From assembly GCF_003014695.1 (NCBI RefSeq), contig NZ_PYAS01000008.1, positions 62,001 through 126,000 of the forward strand: DNA of 64,000 nt, given 5' to 3'. Positions within the stretch are counted from its first letter, which is position 1. Each line of letters begins with the position of its first letter. The DNA comes from Dyadobacter jiangsuensis (lineage in GTDB: Bacteria; Bacteroidota; Bacteroidia; Cytophagales; Spirosomataceae). Positions 38,604 through 47,314 of the stretch are shown one piece after another. The notes below the pieces were generated by a model that saw nothing but the letters and a program-made list of their open reading frames with translations, did no database searches and was not told the DNA's origin. The translations under genes were made by a program, and so were the position numbers.

Positions 38604-39688
38604 GACAACAAAGGGATTTTGACAGTAAAATGGGTGGCTGTCCTTTCGATCACCACACATCTGTCCTGCAACAGATTATAACGGCTGATAATGTTTTTTA
38701 ACCCAAGACGCGTTGTAGGCTGATCTTGTTGCCTCAATTGCAAAGGATTGCTGACCACAAGCATTTGATCAATAATTTTAATGCTGATAATCAAAGGATT
38801 GAGCAACGACATCGTATTGTGCTTCACTGCATTTTCCACCAACAGCTGTAAAGTCAACGGAATAATGGCATACCGTTCCTGGTCCGCAGGCGAAAGCGTC
38901 GAGTCGAGCACGACCTTTTCCTTGAAACGCGTCCGCAGCAGGTACATATAAGTATCGAGGAACTTCATTTCCTCCTTCAAACTAATCTTATCCAGTTCCG
39001 ATTGTTCCAGAATATAACGGTACGCCGCCGATAGCTCCTGTATAAACTCCCCCGATTGCTCCGGCCGCGACTCCACCAGCGACGATAGCACACTGAGGTT
39101 GTTGAACAAAAAGTGCGGGCTGACCTGGTTTTTCAATGCCAGAAAACGCGCATGCATATTCTCTTTTTCCAAACGCTCGGAGTCTACAAGCAGCTTTTTC
39201 ATCTTTTCCTGCACCTGATTGCTCACGCAGAGGTAATAGGCGGCGATGAGCGCGAGGATCGTGAGCGCCTGCCCCGCACGCCAACGCGTATGCATGAGGT
39301 CGCGCGTGCGAAGGTCCCCCCAGATAGGCCTGGGGTAAGGGTTCCACCATTGGCTCATGAGGCCCCAGGTGCGCGCCAGGATCATATTGAACAAAACAGC
39401 GAGCAGCACGGCGGGTATCAATGCAATGAGCTGATCACGGATACTGAATGCGGGTGACTTGTCGGTGCCGGTGAGGGAGGCCTGTTTTCTCAGGAACCAG
39501 TCCATCAGGTAAATCCATGAGGTATAAAAAACGGTGCTGATCACGATTTCCAGCCCAAACAGCGGCAGGTTACGCGGGATGGTATGCCAATATTGCTGGG
39601 GGACGTTTATATAGGTTCGGAGCGGAATGTAAACCAGTGCAAGGGCGAAACCCAGCAGCCATTTTTGCCCGAAAAGATAAGGCCGCAT
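38600..39688 (-). CDS. LytS-type membrane sensor histidine kinase (pair 2)
   Basis: 362 aa from the ATG at 39688. Four transmembrane helices about 9-175, a coiled stretch (LLVDSERLEKENMHARFLALKN), His box QVSPHFLFNNLSVL, N box LLVENAVKHNTM and a short C-terminal ATPase region. Overlaps the regulator gene by 4 bp. Divergent from the DUF1080 gene (103 bp apart), which it might control. Confidence 0.9.
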   Translation of the reverse strand: MRPYLFGQKWLLGFALALVYIPLRTYINVPQQYWHTIPRNLPLFGLEIVISTVFYTSWIYLMDWFLRKQASLTGTDKSPAFSIRDQLIALIPAVLLAVLFNMILARTWGLMSQWWNPYPRPIWGDLRTRDLMHTRWRAGQALTILALIAAYYLCVSNQVQEKMKKLLVDSERLEKENMHARFLALKNQVSPHFLFNNLSVLSSLVESRPEQSGEFIQELSAAYRYILEQSELDKISLKEEMKFLDTYMYLLRTRFKEKVVLDSTLSPADQERYAIIPLTLQLLVENAVKHNTMSLLNPLIISIKIIDQMLVVSNPLQLRQQDQPTTRLGLKNIISRYNLLQDRCVVIERTATHFTVKIPLLS

Positions 39689-39791
39689 AGTTAAGAGGTC
39701 AGTTAGGATGCCCAAAAATAAGGTAATTTCATGAAAATTTATCAGTATTTTGCAAGACTCAAATGAACCAGAAACACTTAAATCTGCCCCT

Positions 39792-40514
39792 ATGACCCGT
39801 TTTTTCGTTACCGCAGCTGCTGTGCTGCTTTCCCTGAACACCTACTCGCAAGCACTCAACACCCTCACCGCCACTGAGAAGAAAGAAGGCTGGAAATTGC
39901 TGTTCGACGGCAAAGATCTGAAAGGCTGGCATGCATACAATGGCAAGGCACCCGGCTCCGCCTGGCTGATCGAGGATGGCGCCATTAAACTGAATGTGCC
40001 CGAAAGAGCAGGCAACAAGGCCAAGAACGGCGGCGACATCGTGATCAACGAGGCCGTAAATGGCGATTTCGAGTTCAAAGCCGAATGGAAAGTGAGCAAA
40101 TATGCCAACAGCGGCATCTTCTTTTTTGTACAAGAATCCCCTACCTACAAAAATATGCACGATACCGGGCTGGAATTGCAGGTGATCGACGATAAAATTT
40201 ATGAAGGCGCCAAAGAAAATACGCACCGCGCAAGCGACTTTTTCGGTGTTGCGAATGCCCGCCTCCGCGAAGGCAACCCGCAAGGCGAATGGAACAAGAT
40301 CCATTTCATTGTCAAAAAAGGCAAACTGACCGTGTACCAGAACGAGTTCACGGTGCAGGAGCACGACCTCAACGGCACCGATTGGAAACAGCGCATTGCC
40401 AACAGTGGCCTGAAAGCGGCGCCAATTTCCAAGGGCAATTACAAGGGACGCATCGGCTTGCAGGACTGGGGCAGCACCGTTTGGTACCGCAATATCAAGC
40501 TGAGGAAATTGTAG
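39792..40514 (+). CDS. Secreted DUF1080 (3-keto-disaccharide hydrolase-like) protein
   Basis: 240 aa with signal peptide (RFFVTAAAVLLSLNTYSQ). EGWKLLFDGKDLKGWHAYNG at the mature N-terminus and FEFKAEWKVSKYANSGIFFFVQE, then DTGLELQVIDD, and YKGRIGLQDWGSTVWYRNIKLRKL at the C-terminus are the full DUF1080 signature, a concanavalin-like beta-sandwich. Members act on 3-keto-glycosides or bind glycans. Another DUF1080 protein is encoded at 58.5 kb, with a different N-terminus. Confidence 0.9.
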   Translation: MTRFFVTAAAVLLSLNTYSQALNTLTATEKKEGWKLLFDGKDLKGWHAYNGKAPGSAWLIEDGAIKLNVPERAGNKAKNGGDIVINEAVNGDFEFKAEWKVSKYANSGIFFFVQESPTYKNMHDTGLELQVIDDKIYEGAKENTHRASDFFGVANARLREGNPQGEWNKIHFIVKKGKLTVYQNEFTVQEHDLNGTDWKQRIANSGLKAAPISKGNYKGRIGLQDWGSTVWYRNIKLRKL

Positions 40515-40520
40515 GAAGTA

Positions 40521-40546
40521 AGCCGGGGCCATGCTCCGGCTTTTTT
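40521..40546 (+). terminator. Terminator after DUF1080 gene
   Basis: AGCCGG (40521-40526) pairs with CCGGCT (40536-40541) followed by a T run, immediately after the stop codon region; the convergent lipoprotein gene ends 2 bp beyond it. Confidence 0.7.
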
Positions 40547-40547
40547 A

Positions 40548-40961
40548 TTAGTCGCCCTTCAAAAAGCGCTCCTGCAAATACCAACGCACGCACGAATCGC
40601 CGTCCATCCGCCGGACGAAGCTGAAATACATATCCGACGGGCATCCGTAGGCACCCACAAACATGACTCCTATTTTCGGGTATTTCCGGACAATACTATC
40701 CGGCACAACCAGCTGATTCGACGTCGTGCTTGCGTAATAGGGCACGTACGTCTGCGCGCCAGAAGTATCTTTTAACGGCGCCAGCACCCAATCGAGGGCT
40801 ACGGAGGAAGGTGAATCGGCCGTGAGCAACAGCCCGTCGGTACCCGAGTAACAATTCGCCGAAACCGCCACCTGCTCCACCGGCACGCAACTATCACGTT
40901 TATCCACTTTCTTTTCGGAACAGGCCAGAGCAATGGCGGCGAGGGCCAGGAGTTTTTTCAT
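40548..40961 (-). CDS. Small unknown lipoprotein
   Basis: 137 aa from the ATG at 40961 (MKKLLALAAIALACSEKK), a lipoprotein signal with Cys14. The remainder contains four further Cys (CVPV, NCYS, GCPS, SCVR), possibly disulfides, and no recognised domain. Convergent with the DUF1080 gene. Function unknown. Confidence 0.6.
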   Translation of the reverse strand: MKKLLALAAIALACSEKKVDKRDSCVPVEQVAVSANCYSGTDGLLLTADSPSSVALDWVLAPLKDTSGAQTYVPYYASTTSNQLVVPDSIVRKYPKIGVMFVGAYGCPSDMYFSFVRRMDGDSCVRWYLQERFLKGD

Positions 40962-41268
40962 AGAAATAGCAGTTTTAATGCATGACACAGCTCTTCATGC
41001 CATGGTTGTCATCGCTAAAAGCCACTATCCTATCACCCTTACCTATTCATGATTGCCCGGATCTGTTGCAGATGATTAATGTCATACCCTGCATAATACA
41101 ATGCAATGTCACAGATACTTCCCTTGCCCAGTTCCGCCTGATGCCAAAATAGTCCATTGGTGGCTTCCGGCAGACGTAACAATTGCAGGTTTGCTTGGCG
41201 CAATATGACGAATAATAAATCCGCTTTTGTTGGAACAAATACGAGCAATAGTTATTTTTGATACCAAA
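40962..41268. other. Gap upstream of imuA with an unassigned short frame
   Basis: No recognised gene. On the minus strand 41039-41248 a 69-codon frame ends with GKGSICDIALYYAGYDINHLQQIRAIMNR, which looks protein-like but matches no family I know; it may be a gene remnant or chance. The rest is non-coding. Confidence 0.25.
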
Positions 41269-41293
41269 TTATTGATATCAAAAATATCAATAA
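41269..41293. promoter_or_regulatory. imuA: Palindromic operator of imuA (putative SOS box)
   Basis: Perfect 10-bp inverted repeat TTATTGATAT (41269-41278) / ATATCAATAA (41284-41293) with a 5-nt spacer, 17 bp before the imuA ATG. The core GATA-N7-TATC (GATATCAAAAATATC, 41274-41288) recurs upstream of imuB. A partial TTTTGATAC lies just upstream. No LexA-like gene is in the window, so the cognate regulator is not known. Confidence 0.65.
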
Positions 41294-41310
41294 GTAACTC
41301 AAACGTTCCT

Positions 41311-42051
41311 ATGGCACTCCCCCTCCTGAAAAACGGCATGTTTAGCAGGTTGCAAGAAGATATTCTTGCATTGCAGGGCTTTCGTGCGCCTGTTGGGGCC
41401 AGGAAGATCGATTTCGGATTAGGGGCTATGAATACCTCGTTTCCCAATCATACATTTCCTACGGGAGCTGTACATGAGTTTATCAGTAACGACCCTGAAA
41501 GCGCTGCGGCGACGACCGGCTTTATCGCAGCGCTGCTGGGGAAACTGATGGGGGAATATGGTATATGCCTGTGGATCGGCATACGGCCTATCGTGTTCGC
41601 GGCGTCATTGAAAGCATTTGGCGTGGAACCGCACCGCGTAATTTTCATTGACCTCAGTAAAGAGAAGGATGTGATATGGGCCGTGGAAGAAGCATTGAAA
41701 TGCGAATCGCTGGCGGCCGTGGTCGGGGAGCTTCGTGAAATCACATTTACGGAATCCCGGCGCCTGCAACTGGCTGTGGAGCAAAGCCGGGTTACCGGTT
41801 TCCTGCATCGCTGCAATCCGCGCACAGTGAATACCCTTGCGTGTGTATCACGCTGGCAAATCACCCCGATAGCCAGCCAACTGGAAGAAGGCATGCCCGG
41901 CGTGGGGCATCCGTGCTGGCGTGTGCAGCTGCAAAAGATCCGGAATGGAGAGCCGGGAGAATGGGAAATGCAATGGGCTAGCGGGCAATTCGAATACCTC
42001 CAAAAAGAGGTTGCGGAAACGCCGCCGGTTTATTTGCGACAAACCGGTTGA
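41311..42051 (+). CDS. imuA: ImuA-like RecA-fold protein of the ImuA-ImuB-DnaE2 mutasome
   Basis: 246 aa from the ATG at 41311, directly after the operator; an upstream in-frame ATG would put the palindrome inside the gene. PTGAVHEFISNDPESAAATTGFIAALLGKLM has the shape of ImuA proteins, RecA-related but with a degenerate Walker A; FIDLSKEKDVIWAVEEALKCESLAAVVGELREI corresponds to the rest of the ATPase core. ImuA helps ImuB and DnaE2 replicate across DNA damage. Unusually, imuB and dnaE2 are 5.3 kb downstream instead of next to it. Confidence 0.8.
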   Translation: MALPLLKNGMFSRLQEDILALQGFRAPVGARKIDFGLGAMNTSFPNHTFPTGAVHEFISNDPESAAATTGFIAALLGKLMGEYGICLWIGIRPIVFAASLKAFGVEPHRVIFIDLSKEKDVIWAVEEALKCESLAAVVGELREITFTESRRLQLAVEQSRVTGFLHRCNPRTVNTLACVSRWQITPIASQLEEGMPGVGHPCWRVQLQKIRNGEPGEWEMQWASGQFEYLQKEVAETPPVYLRQTG

Positions 42052-42139
42052 TCGAATACGCATTAAGTTTGTTTCAATTATTTAATTTATATATATAATT
42101 TTATTTTATATTTATAAACTAAAAATTGACTGAACAGCC

Positions 42140-42670
42140 ATGACGCGTTACTTACTGCTTCCATTCGCCTTCGTTTTTCATGCAGCATTGCTGACTTGCG
42201 AAAAATCGGCTCCCAACGTCGCCACAAACAAAGCAACCGACACAACCGGCACTATCATCGAAGAAATCGGTACACAGGCGTTCGAAGGCGAGTTTTACGA
42301 CAATATGCCCAACGCCTTTGACGGAGAATTAATGATGGTCCCCGAAGACTTTGTGCCTATTGATGTGGATACCGAGCCTCAATTTCCCGGCGGTCAAGTC
42401 GCTCTTCAAAAATACATTAACAAATACCTCGAAATACCACGCGCAGTCCGGCGCCTGAAAGTGACCGGTAAGGTATACACGTCGTTTATCATCTCAGAAA
42501 CAGGCGTAATCGAAGAAGCCTCGATCGTTAAAAGTCTGCAATACAACTGCGATCAAGCTGCATTGGACCTGATCAATCACATGCCCAAATGGAAACCGGC
42601 AGTCAAAGACGGCATACCGGTGAGTGTCAGGCATTATCTTGAAATACCTTTTGATTACCGTGACCGCTAG
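42140..42670 (+). CDS. Lipoprotein with TonB C-terminal domain
   Basis: 176 aa. The N-terminus (YLLLPFAFVFHAALLTCEK) looks like a lipoprotein signal with Cys20. The last 90 residues are a TonB C-terminal domain: EPQFPGGQVALQKYINKYLEIP, GKVYTSFIISETGVIEEASIV, and AALDLINHMPKWKPAVKDGIPV. TonB normally has an inner-membrane helix and a Pro-rich spacer; here the spacer is absent, so it may be a stand-alone TonB-like module with a peptidoglycan or receptor-binding role. It lies between imuA and imuB, in an AT-rich setting. Confidence 0.75.
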   Translation: MTRYLLLPFAFVFHAALLTCEKSAPNVATNKATDTTGTIIEEIGTQAFEGEFYDNMPNAFDGELMMVPEDFVPIDVDTEPQFPGGQVALQKYINKYLEIPRAVRRLKVTGKVYTSFIISETGVIEEASIVKSLQYNCDQAALDLINHMPKWKPAVKDGIPVSVRHYLEIPFDYRDR

Positions 42671-42674
42671 GCCG

Positions 42675-43547
42675 TTATCTTCCTATTTGTCGTTTAAAAA
42701 ACTTCCACGACTCCTCGAACATATCGAAATCCGTCACGAACTCGTGCTTACCGTTGATTACTTTCAGCAAAGTGACTTCGGGCTTGCCTTTCTTTTGATA
42801 GGTGTATTTCTCCACCGTGATATTGTTGGAAGTATCGCCATCCGGCATGATGGATTTCACCGGCTCACCGGAATACCCGTCCAGCTTTGCCCAGTATCGG
42901 AATGATTGGTCCGTAGACCGTACCGTTCCCAACGTAACACCCGGCGTTGTTACCTCACCTCCATTGTAAGGATTGGTCTGATCCGCCGTGCCGTTGGTGA
43001 TCATCACCGGAAGCGGCACATTCATGGAAGCACAATCCATATTTTCATCGGTAGGAAGGTTGGCTACGATCGCCGAAACCGCCCGGATTTTCCCAGGCAT
43101 CGTGAGTGCGAGCTTATAGGCCATATGTCCGCCGCCCGAAAAGCCCGTTGCAAAAACCTGCTTCTTATTAATTTTGTATTTTGAAGCAAAAAGGTCGATC
43201 AACGCGGTGAAAAATGCCTCCTCGTTCAGGTTTTGCGTATTCGCTATTGCTGTGGAAGCCTTGCGGCATTCGTTCCAGTACTTTTTATATCCGCCCGGAT
43301 AAACCACCAACACGTTCTCCGACTCCGAAAGCGATTCCAGTTTCGCGCCCCTGCGCGCAAAGCCCAATGGCTCTCCACCGGACCCGTGCATGACAAACAC
43401 CATACTGGCTCCCTGCTTCACTTTCACAGAAGGATTATAGGCATACACCCGGTAATGTCCATCGATTAATAATGAATCCAGCACGTGCTGGGCATTGGCG
43501 GAAAACGCAACGAGGATCAGGAGTGTGAAAAGTAGCTGCTTGAACAT
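42675..43547 (-). CDS. Secreted PHB depolymerase-like esterase
   Basis: 290 aa from the ATG at 43547 with signal peptide (QLLFTLLILVAFSANAQ). SMVFVMHGSGGEPLGFARR, nucleophile Ser in VFATGFSGGGHMAYKLAL, and NGKHEF with the His are typical of the LpqC/PHB-depolymerase (CE1-like) family. It may hydrolyse feruloyl or acetyl esters of polysaccharides. Confidence 0.82.
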   Translation of the reverse strand: MFKQLLFTLLILVAFSANAQHVLDSLLIDGHYRVYAYNPSVKVKQGASMVFVMHGSGGEPLGFARRGAKLESLSESENVLVVYPGGYKKYWNECRKASTAIANTQNLNEEAFFTALIDLFASKYKINKKQVFATGFSGGGHMAYKLALTMPGKIRAVSAIVANLPTDENMDCASMNVPLPVMITNGTADQTNPYNGGEVTTPGVTLGTVRSTDQSFRYWAKLDGYSGEPVKSIMPDGDTSNNITVEKYTYQKKGKPEVTLLKVINGKHEFVTDFDMFEESWKFFKRQIGR

Positions 43548-43614
43548 GGACGATGAAATTGAATTGTGCTCATGCAAGTTACATAGCGGGCAGGAAATTT
43601 TGGACCAAAATCAA

Positions 43615-44007
43615 TCAAATCCTGCTTTCAAACATCCATACATGCCCAAAAGGATCCATTACATCTCCCTGCCGGTAGCCATAGTCGTAATCCTGCACCG
43701 GCGAGGTAACTTTTGCTCCTGCGGCTACTGCCCTTGCCATGTAGGCATCCACATCGTCTACAAATAACCCGATCGTCACCGTCGATCCCTGATGACGTAA
43801 CGGGCTGAATGAAGCGGGGTTTCGGGTTTCCTCATGCAAATGGAAAATTGCGCCGTTAATCGATAGCTCCGAAACATGAATGGTGCCGTCGTCGTTGCTG
43901 AAACGGCGAAGCTCAACCGCTCCAAGGCCATTAATGTAAAAATCGACATCCCTCACACCATTCGGGATGTAAAGCTGAGGCGCAAAAACGGGTCTAACTG
44001 TTTCCAT
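43615..44007 (-). CDS. VOC-superfamily glyoxalase/bleomycin-resistance-like protein
   Basis: 130 aa from the ATG at 44007 (METVRPVFAPQLYIPNGVRDVDFYI); an ATG 15 bp upstream is equally possible. Two beta-alpha-beta-beta-beta halves: GAVELRRFSNDDGTIHVSELSINGAIFHLHEE, then VTIGLFVDDVDAYMARAVAAGAKVTSPVQDYDYGYRQGDVMDPFGHVWMFE. The second His/Glu of the vicinal-oxygen chelate is visible. Function unknown. Confidence 0.85.
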   Translation of the reverse strand: METVRPVFAPQLYIPNGVRDVDFYINGLGAVELRRFSNDDGTIHVSELSINGAIFHLHEETRNPASFSPLRHQGSTVTIGLFVDDVDAYMARAVAAGAKVTSPVQDYDYGYRQGDVMDPFGHVWMFESRI

Positions 44008-44076
44008 AATAGCGTTTTGCATTAATACCGTTATGATAAGCGCTTTCCCTTTACTCCCTACTCCTTTCTCCCTTTA

Positions 44077-44679
44077 CTACCTTTTCAACATTCGTTCGAT
44101 AGCCTTCAGAACCGCCTCCCGGTTCTTCGCGGCTTTAATAAATTGCGGAAGTTTCTCGACCATCGTCGTAATTCGCATCGTTTGCCTTTCCCGCAACCTT
44201 GCGGTTACGTAATTACGGATTTCGAGCAAATGCTCCCTGTTACTGGCCCAAAGCGTATCGCTTTTCACATTTTCCTGAAACCAAAGCGGCAGACCAAATA
44301 CCGGGTCCGTAAGCCTTTCTGCGCTATATTTCAATCGATAAGGCACATTATTGGGCTTATACACTTCCGGCACATGACAATGCGGACAAGAATATTTCAG
44401 CTCGGCGACTTTCTCCCTGTTATTCGGAATACTCACCTCGATCGACTCCCCGCAATGGCCGCAAGCGCGACTGATAGTTGCCGTGTATCGCAAACGTTTG
44501 TCGGCAGTTTCCGAATAGTTGCAATGATGGCACACCAGCTTGTCGTCGCCAATCCCCACAAGGTCTTTCTTAATCACCCGCGCTGCTTGGACACATTTCG
44601 GGCATTCCACCCAAAATTCCTTTGCATACGCGTAACGCGTCGTAGGCGGGCCTACGTAACGGTTAGCTTCACTTTCCAT
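44077..44679 (-). CDS. Cytoplasmic zinc-ribbon protein of unknown function
   Basis: 200 aa from the ATG at 44679. Four CxxC knuckles (CPKC, CHHC, CGHC, CPHC) can form two zinc ribbons in the first half; FGLPLWFQENVKSDTLWASNREHLLEIRNYVTARLRER and a Lys/Arg-rich C-terminus follow. Proteins of this architecture are conserved but uncharacterised in Bacteroidetes. It starts 4 bp after the stop of a secreted-protein gene with which it may form an operon. Confidence 0.65.
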   Translation of the reverse strand: MESEANRYVGPPTTRYAYAKEFWVECPKCVQAARVIKKDLVGIGDDKLVCHHCNYSETADKRLRYTATISRACGHCGESIEVSIPNNREKVAELKYSCPHCHVPEVYKPNNVPYRLKYSAERLTDPVFGLPLWFQENVKSDTLWASNREHLLEIRNYVTARLRERQTMRITTMVEKLPQFIKAAKNREAVLKAIERMLKR

Positions 44680-44683
44680 GTCG

Positions 44684-45295
44684 TCACTTTTTAATAGTAA
44701 TATCGGGAACAGATGCCTTGGCAACGTCTGCGATCAATGCCTTACGTTCAACTTTAAGCCGGGTCAGAAACGGCTGAATGTCTTTGCCGTAAGCGCGGTT
44801 ACTAAGTGCATACAGCAATATCCCCTTTTGCCCCAACTTCGCCGTAATTGCTTTGAAACGATATACATCGTGTTCGTAAATGCTTTTTGCGTCGTCGGCC
44901 GCCGTCTGCCCGAGCAGGCAATCGATGATCTTTTCGCCGGTAGCTGCATTGCCGATCACCTCGTAATTAACATCGAGCGTCTTTTTCAACTGATCCAATT
45001 CACGGAGCTTGGTCCGTACCGCATCATCCACGCTCGCCGTTGCCACTACAAAATCAATCGTAATCATTGATTTGTAATTCGGAAAATCATCGCCGGCCAC
45101 CAGGTACTCCTGCTTGTAAAGCGAAACATCCGGATGCGACGACCATTTCAACGGGTAGCTTTTCTTTTGGAATAGAATAGGTCCGGGAATGCCCATGTAA
45201 TTGACCGCCGGCTTATTGCTCTGGCCAAAACTTTGAACCGAGGCCAACAGCAGAGAAGCTGTGGCCAGGGTAATCGATTGAATGATCACTTTCAT
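44684..45295 (-). CDS. Secreted protein of unknown function
   Basis: 203 aa with signal peptide (SITLATASLLLASVQSFGQ). Mature sequence begins KPAVNYMGIPGPILFQKKSYPLKWSSHP; it has no domain I recognise. Contains one Cys (IIDCLLG). Likely cotranscribed with the zinc-ribbon gene 4 bp downstream. Confidence 0.5.
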   Translation of the reverse strand: MKVIIQSITLATASLLLASVQSFGQSNKPAVNYMGIPGPILFQKKSYPLKWSSHPDVSLYKQEYLVAGDDFPNYKSMITIDFVVATASVDDAVRTKLRELDQLKKTLDVNYEVIGNAATGEKIIDCLLGQTAADDAKSIYEHDVYRFKAITAKLGQKGILLYALSNRAYGKDIQPFLTRLKVERKALIADVAKASVPDITIKK

Positions 45296-45462
45296 GCGTG
45301 TATGGATGATGTGCGAAACAAGATTGCAGTGTCCGGCTCATTGTTGAACCGGACCGCAAACTTATCATGTCAATCAACCAAACGCAATATACACAAGGGC
45401 ACAACCTCGCCACAAAACCATTGATTCACAATAAATTGAGTTAACGGCACATCCAAAAGACA

Positions 45463-45972
45463 TTACCCCTGCACTTTGGCAAGATAAGTATCCAACTGTC
45501 CCCAGGTACCTTCGTATCCCTGGTTCATGCTGGCATTCAAATCCGCGAAAGTTTTTTCCTGTTCAGGTGTCGCATTGACCGGCTCGGCGTAAAGGGTCAG
45601 TGTGGTAACGCCATTGGCCTCACTCAGAGTAATGCGGTTATGCACTTCCAATGGGAAATCGATCGGGAATGGCGACGAAGTAATATTACCCTCCGGATCG
45701 GTGAAAGAGCTCAGGAATTCGATAGAATCCGGCTGTTGAATTTTTTGATAGCGAAAGAGTGCCCACATCAGCAATCCGTTGTTATCGAGTTTGTAATGGG
45801 TCCTCCCTCCTTCACGAAAGTCAAAACTCAGCACAGTGAGTGTAGATCCCGCCGGCCCCCACCACGCTGCAAACGCCTCCCTGGAAGCGAAAGCATTGTA
45901 CACTAATGGCTGTGGCGCTTTGAATTGGCGTACGATTTTTAATTCCGCTTTGGGTGTTATCTGGTTTTCCAT
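45463..45972 (-). CDS. SRPBCC/AHSA1 protein of ArsR pair 2
   Basis: 169 aa. AELKIVRQFKAPQPLVYNAFASREAFAAWWGPAGSTLTVLSFDFREGG is the AHSA1 opening and VHNRITLSEANGVTTLTLYAEPVNATPEQEKTFADLN the middle part. It ends MNQGYEGTWGQLDTYLAKVQG, typical of SRPBCC proteins. Separated by 1 nt from the upstream ArsR gene. Paralogue of the protein at 25.4 kb, but more divergent than the regulators. Confidence 0.85.
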   Translation of the reverse strand: MENQITPKAELKIVRQFKAPQPLVYNAFASREAFAAWWGPAGSTLTVLSFDFREGGRTHYKLDNNGLLMWALFRYQKIQQPDSIEFLSSFTDPEGNITSSPFPIDFPLEVHNRITLSEANGVTTLTLYAEPVNATPEQEKTFADLNASMNQGYEGTWGQLDTYLAKVQG

Positions 45973-45973
45973 G

Positions 45974-46315
45974 TTATTGATCGGATTGATTGTTGTTTTG
46001 AATTCGGTTCAGATAGTGATCGAGTGAATCGAACTGCGTGTTCCAGAACTGCCGGTACTGGTCGATCCACGTAGATACTTCTTTCAAAGCATCCAGCTTC
46101 GCCTCGCAATACCGCTCACGCCCTTCCTGCCTCACCATCACCATCCCACATTCCATTAAAATCTTAATGTGCTGGGAAACAGCAGGCCTGCTGATCGAAA
46201 AGTTCTCAGCAATAGCATTCAGGTTCATGGATTGATAGGCTATGAGGTTAATAATCTGCCTGCGGGTAGGATCTGCAATCGCCTGAAAAACATCTCTTCT
46301 TGCTTCAACGGACAT
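45974..46315 (-). CDS. ArsR-family winged-helix repressor (copy 2)
   Basis: 113 aa. RRDVFQAIADPTRRQIINLIA, then LNAIAENFSISRPAVSQHIKILMECGMV, closely parallels copy 1; the recognition helix differs (SRPAVSQHIK vs TRQAISLHVK), in step with different operator bases. The start ATG is 4 bp from a double palindrome that it probably recognises. No Cys metal site. Confidence 0.88.
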   Translation of the reverse strand: MSVEARRDVFQAIADPTRRQIINLIAYQSMNLNAIAENFSISRPAVSQHIKILMECGMVMVRQEGRERYCEAKLDALKEVSTWIDQYRQFWNTQFDSLDHYLNRIQNNNQSDQ

Positions 46316-46319
46316 ACAT

Positions 46320-46363
46320 GTAAGTATTTGCTTACATAATAGTATATGTAAGTATTCACTTAC
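46320..46363 (-). promoter_or_regulatory. Double palindromic operator of ArsR copy 2
   Basis: GTAAGTATTTGCTTAC (46320-46335) and GTAAGTATTCACTTAC (46348-46363), 28 bp apart. Compared with the copy 1 operator, the arm base C/G next to the outermost position has changed to T/A (GCAAG to GTAAG), while the arrangement upstream of the regulator start is the same. Confidence 0.75.
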
Positions 46364-46416
46364 GCAAATTTCCGAAGCAGAATTTTTTCAAAAATTTGTC
46401 AATCATGAAAATCAGG

Positions 46417-47253
46417 CTATTTGAGGCGCCTCCTCGACCCTTTATCGAGTTTTTTGATATTTTCCGCAGGCGGAAGGTTCTCAGGCATGGTACCACCCAG
46501 CTCCTGAATCGTTTGACGCACCTTGGCGCCCACTTCGAAATGCGTTTGATTGGCTTTATCCTTCCCAACTATATTCTCTCTCCTCAATTTATCGTCGGTC
46601 TGCGTAGCTCGAAAGACATTTGCAGCTAATTCGGAACTACCCATATGATCAGGCAGATTCTGGCTGTTTTTCAAACCCTTTCTCTCACGGATTGCTTTGG
46701 CATCAAGCCCGCCATACAGCCCCATGTAGCCATGATTTTGGAAAATCGCATAGTCGATCGGCTCAACAACGCCCGCCGTCTTAGCGGCTTCTGCTAAAAG
46801 TAGGTTATTCCGCGTCAGTTCGCCTCGCAGGAAAACCCGCTTTTCGTCTTCGGTATTCAACCGGTTGTACTCCTCCATTTGCCGGATTTCCTGCAAACGG
46901 GTTTGTACAGCGAAGTAAGTCTGCCCCAGGGCAACTACTTCTTTTGCGGGATCCGCATTCTGGACAATCAGGTAGCAGGCGTAGCGGGAGAGCTTGATAT
47001 CATCGACACTTCGTTTTCCTCCTTTTCCCAATTCGATCATTCCGAGCATATCCTCGAAATGATCCTTGACGTTCTGTCCACTATTCGCACATGCCTCCTT
47101 GGCACGTTCAACCGCTGGTTTAAAATGCCGATACTCTGTGTATTCCAGCACTTTTGCCAAATCTCTGGCACTCCAAAACTCGTTACCGTTGTCGTCGGAT
47201 TTTCTGATTTGCTCGAAGAGCGAGGGGCCTTGATGTGAAGTCATACTATTCAA
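46417..47253 (-). CDS. dinD: DinD-like DNA damage-inducible protein
   Basis: 278 aa. FEQIRKSDDNGNEFWSARDLAKVLEYTEYRHFKPAVERAKEACANSG followed by DIKLSRYACYLIVQNADPAKEVVALGQTYFAVQTRLQEI is the BRO-N-like and DinD-typical sequence; NHGYMGLYGGLDAKAIRERKGLK and HMGSSELAANVFRATQTDDKLR complete it. E. coli DinD is SOS-induced and inhibits RecA-mediated strand exchange. It is divergent from imuB; the operator at 47341 lies 88 bp upstream of its start, so both could be controlled together. Confidence 0.85.
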   Translation of the reverse strand: MNSMTSHQGPSLFEQIRKSDDNGNEFWSARDLAKVLEYTEYRHFKPAVERAKEACANSGQNVKDHFEDMLGMIELGKGGKRSVDDIKLSRYACYLIVQNADPAKEVVALGQTYFAVQTRLQEIRQMEEYNRLNTEDEKRVFLRGELTRNNLLLAEAAKTAGVVEPIDYAIFQNHGYMGLYGGLDAKAIRERKGLKNSQNLPDHMGSSELAANVFRATQTDDKLRRENIVGKDKANQTHFEVGAKVRQTIQELGGTMPENLPPAENIKKLDKGSRRRLK

Positions 47254-47314
47254 ATTTTAAGTGTGTAAAAAGCTTTCAACAAAGCAAAAAAATTGCTGGC
47301 AATTTTCAAAGTGT

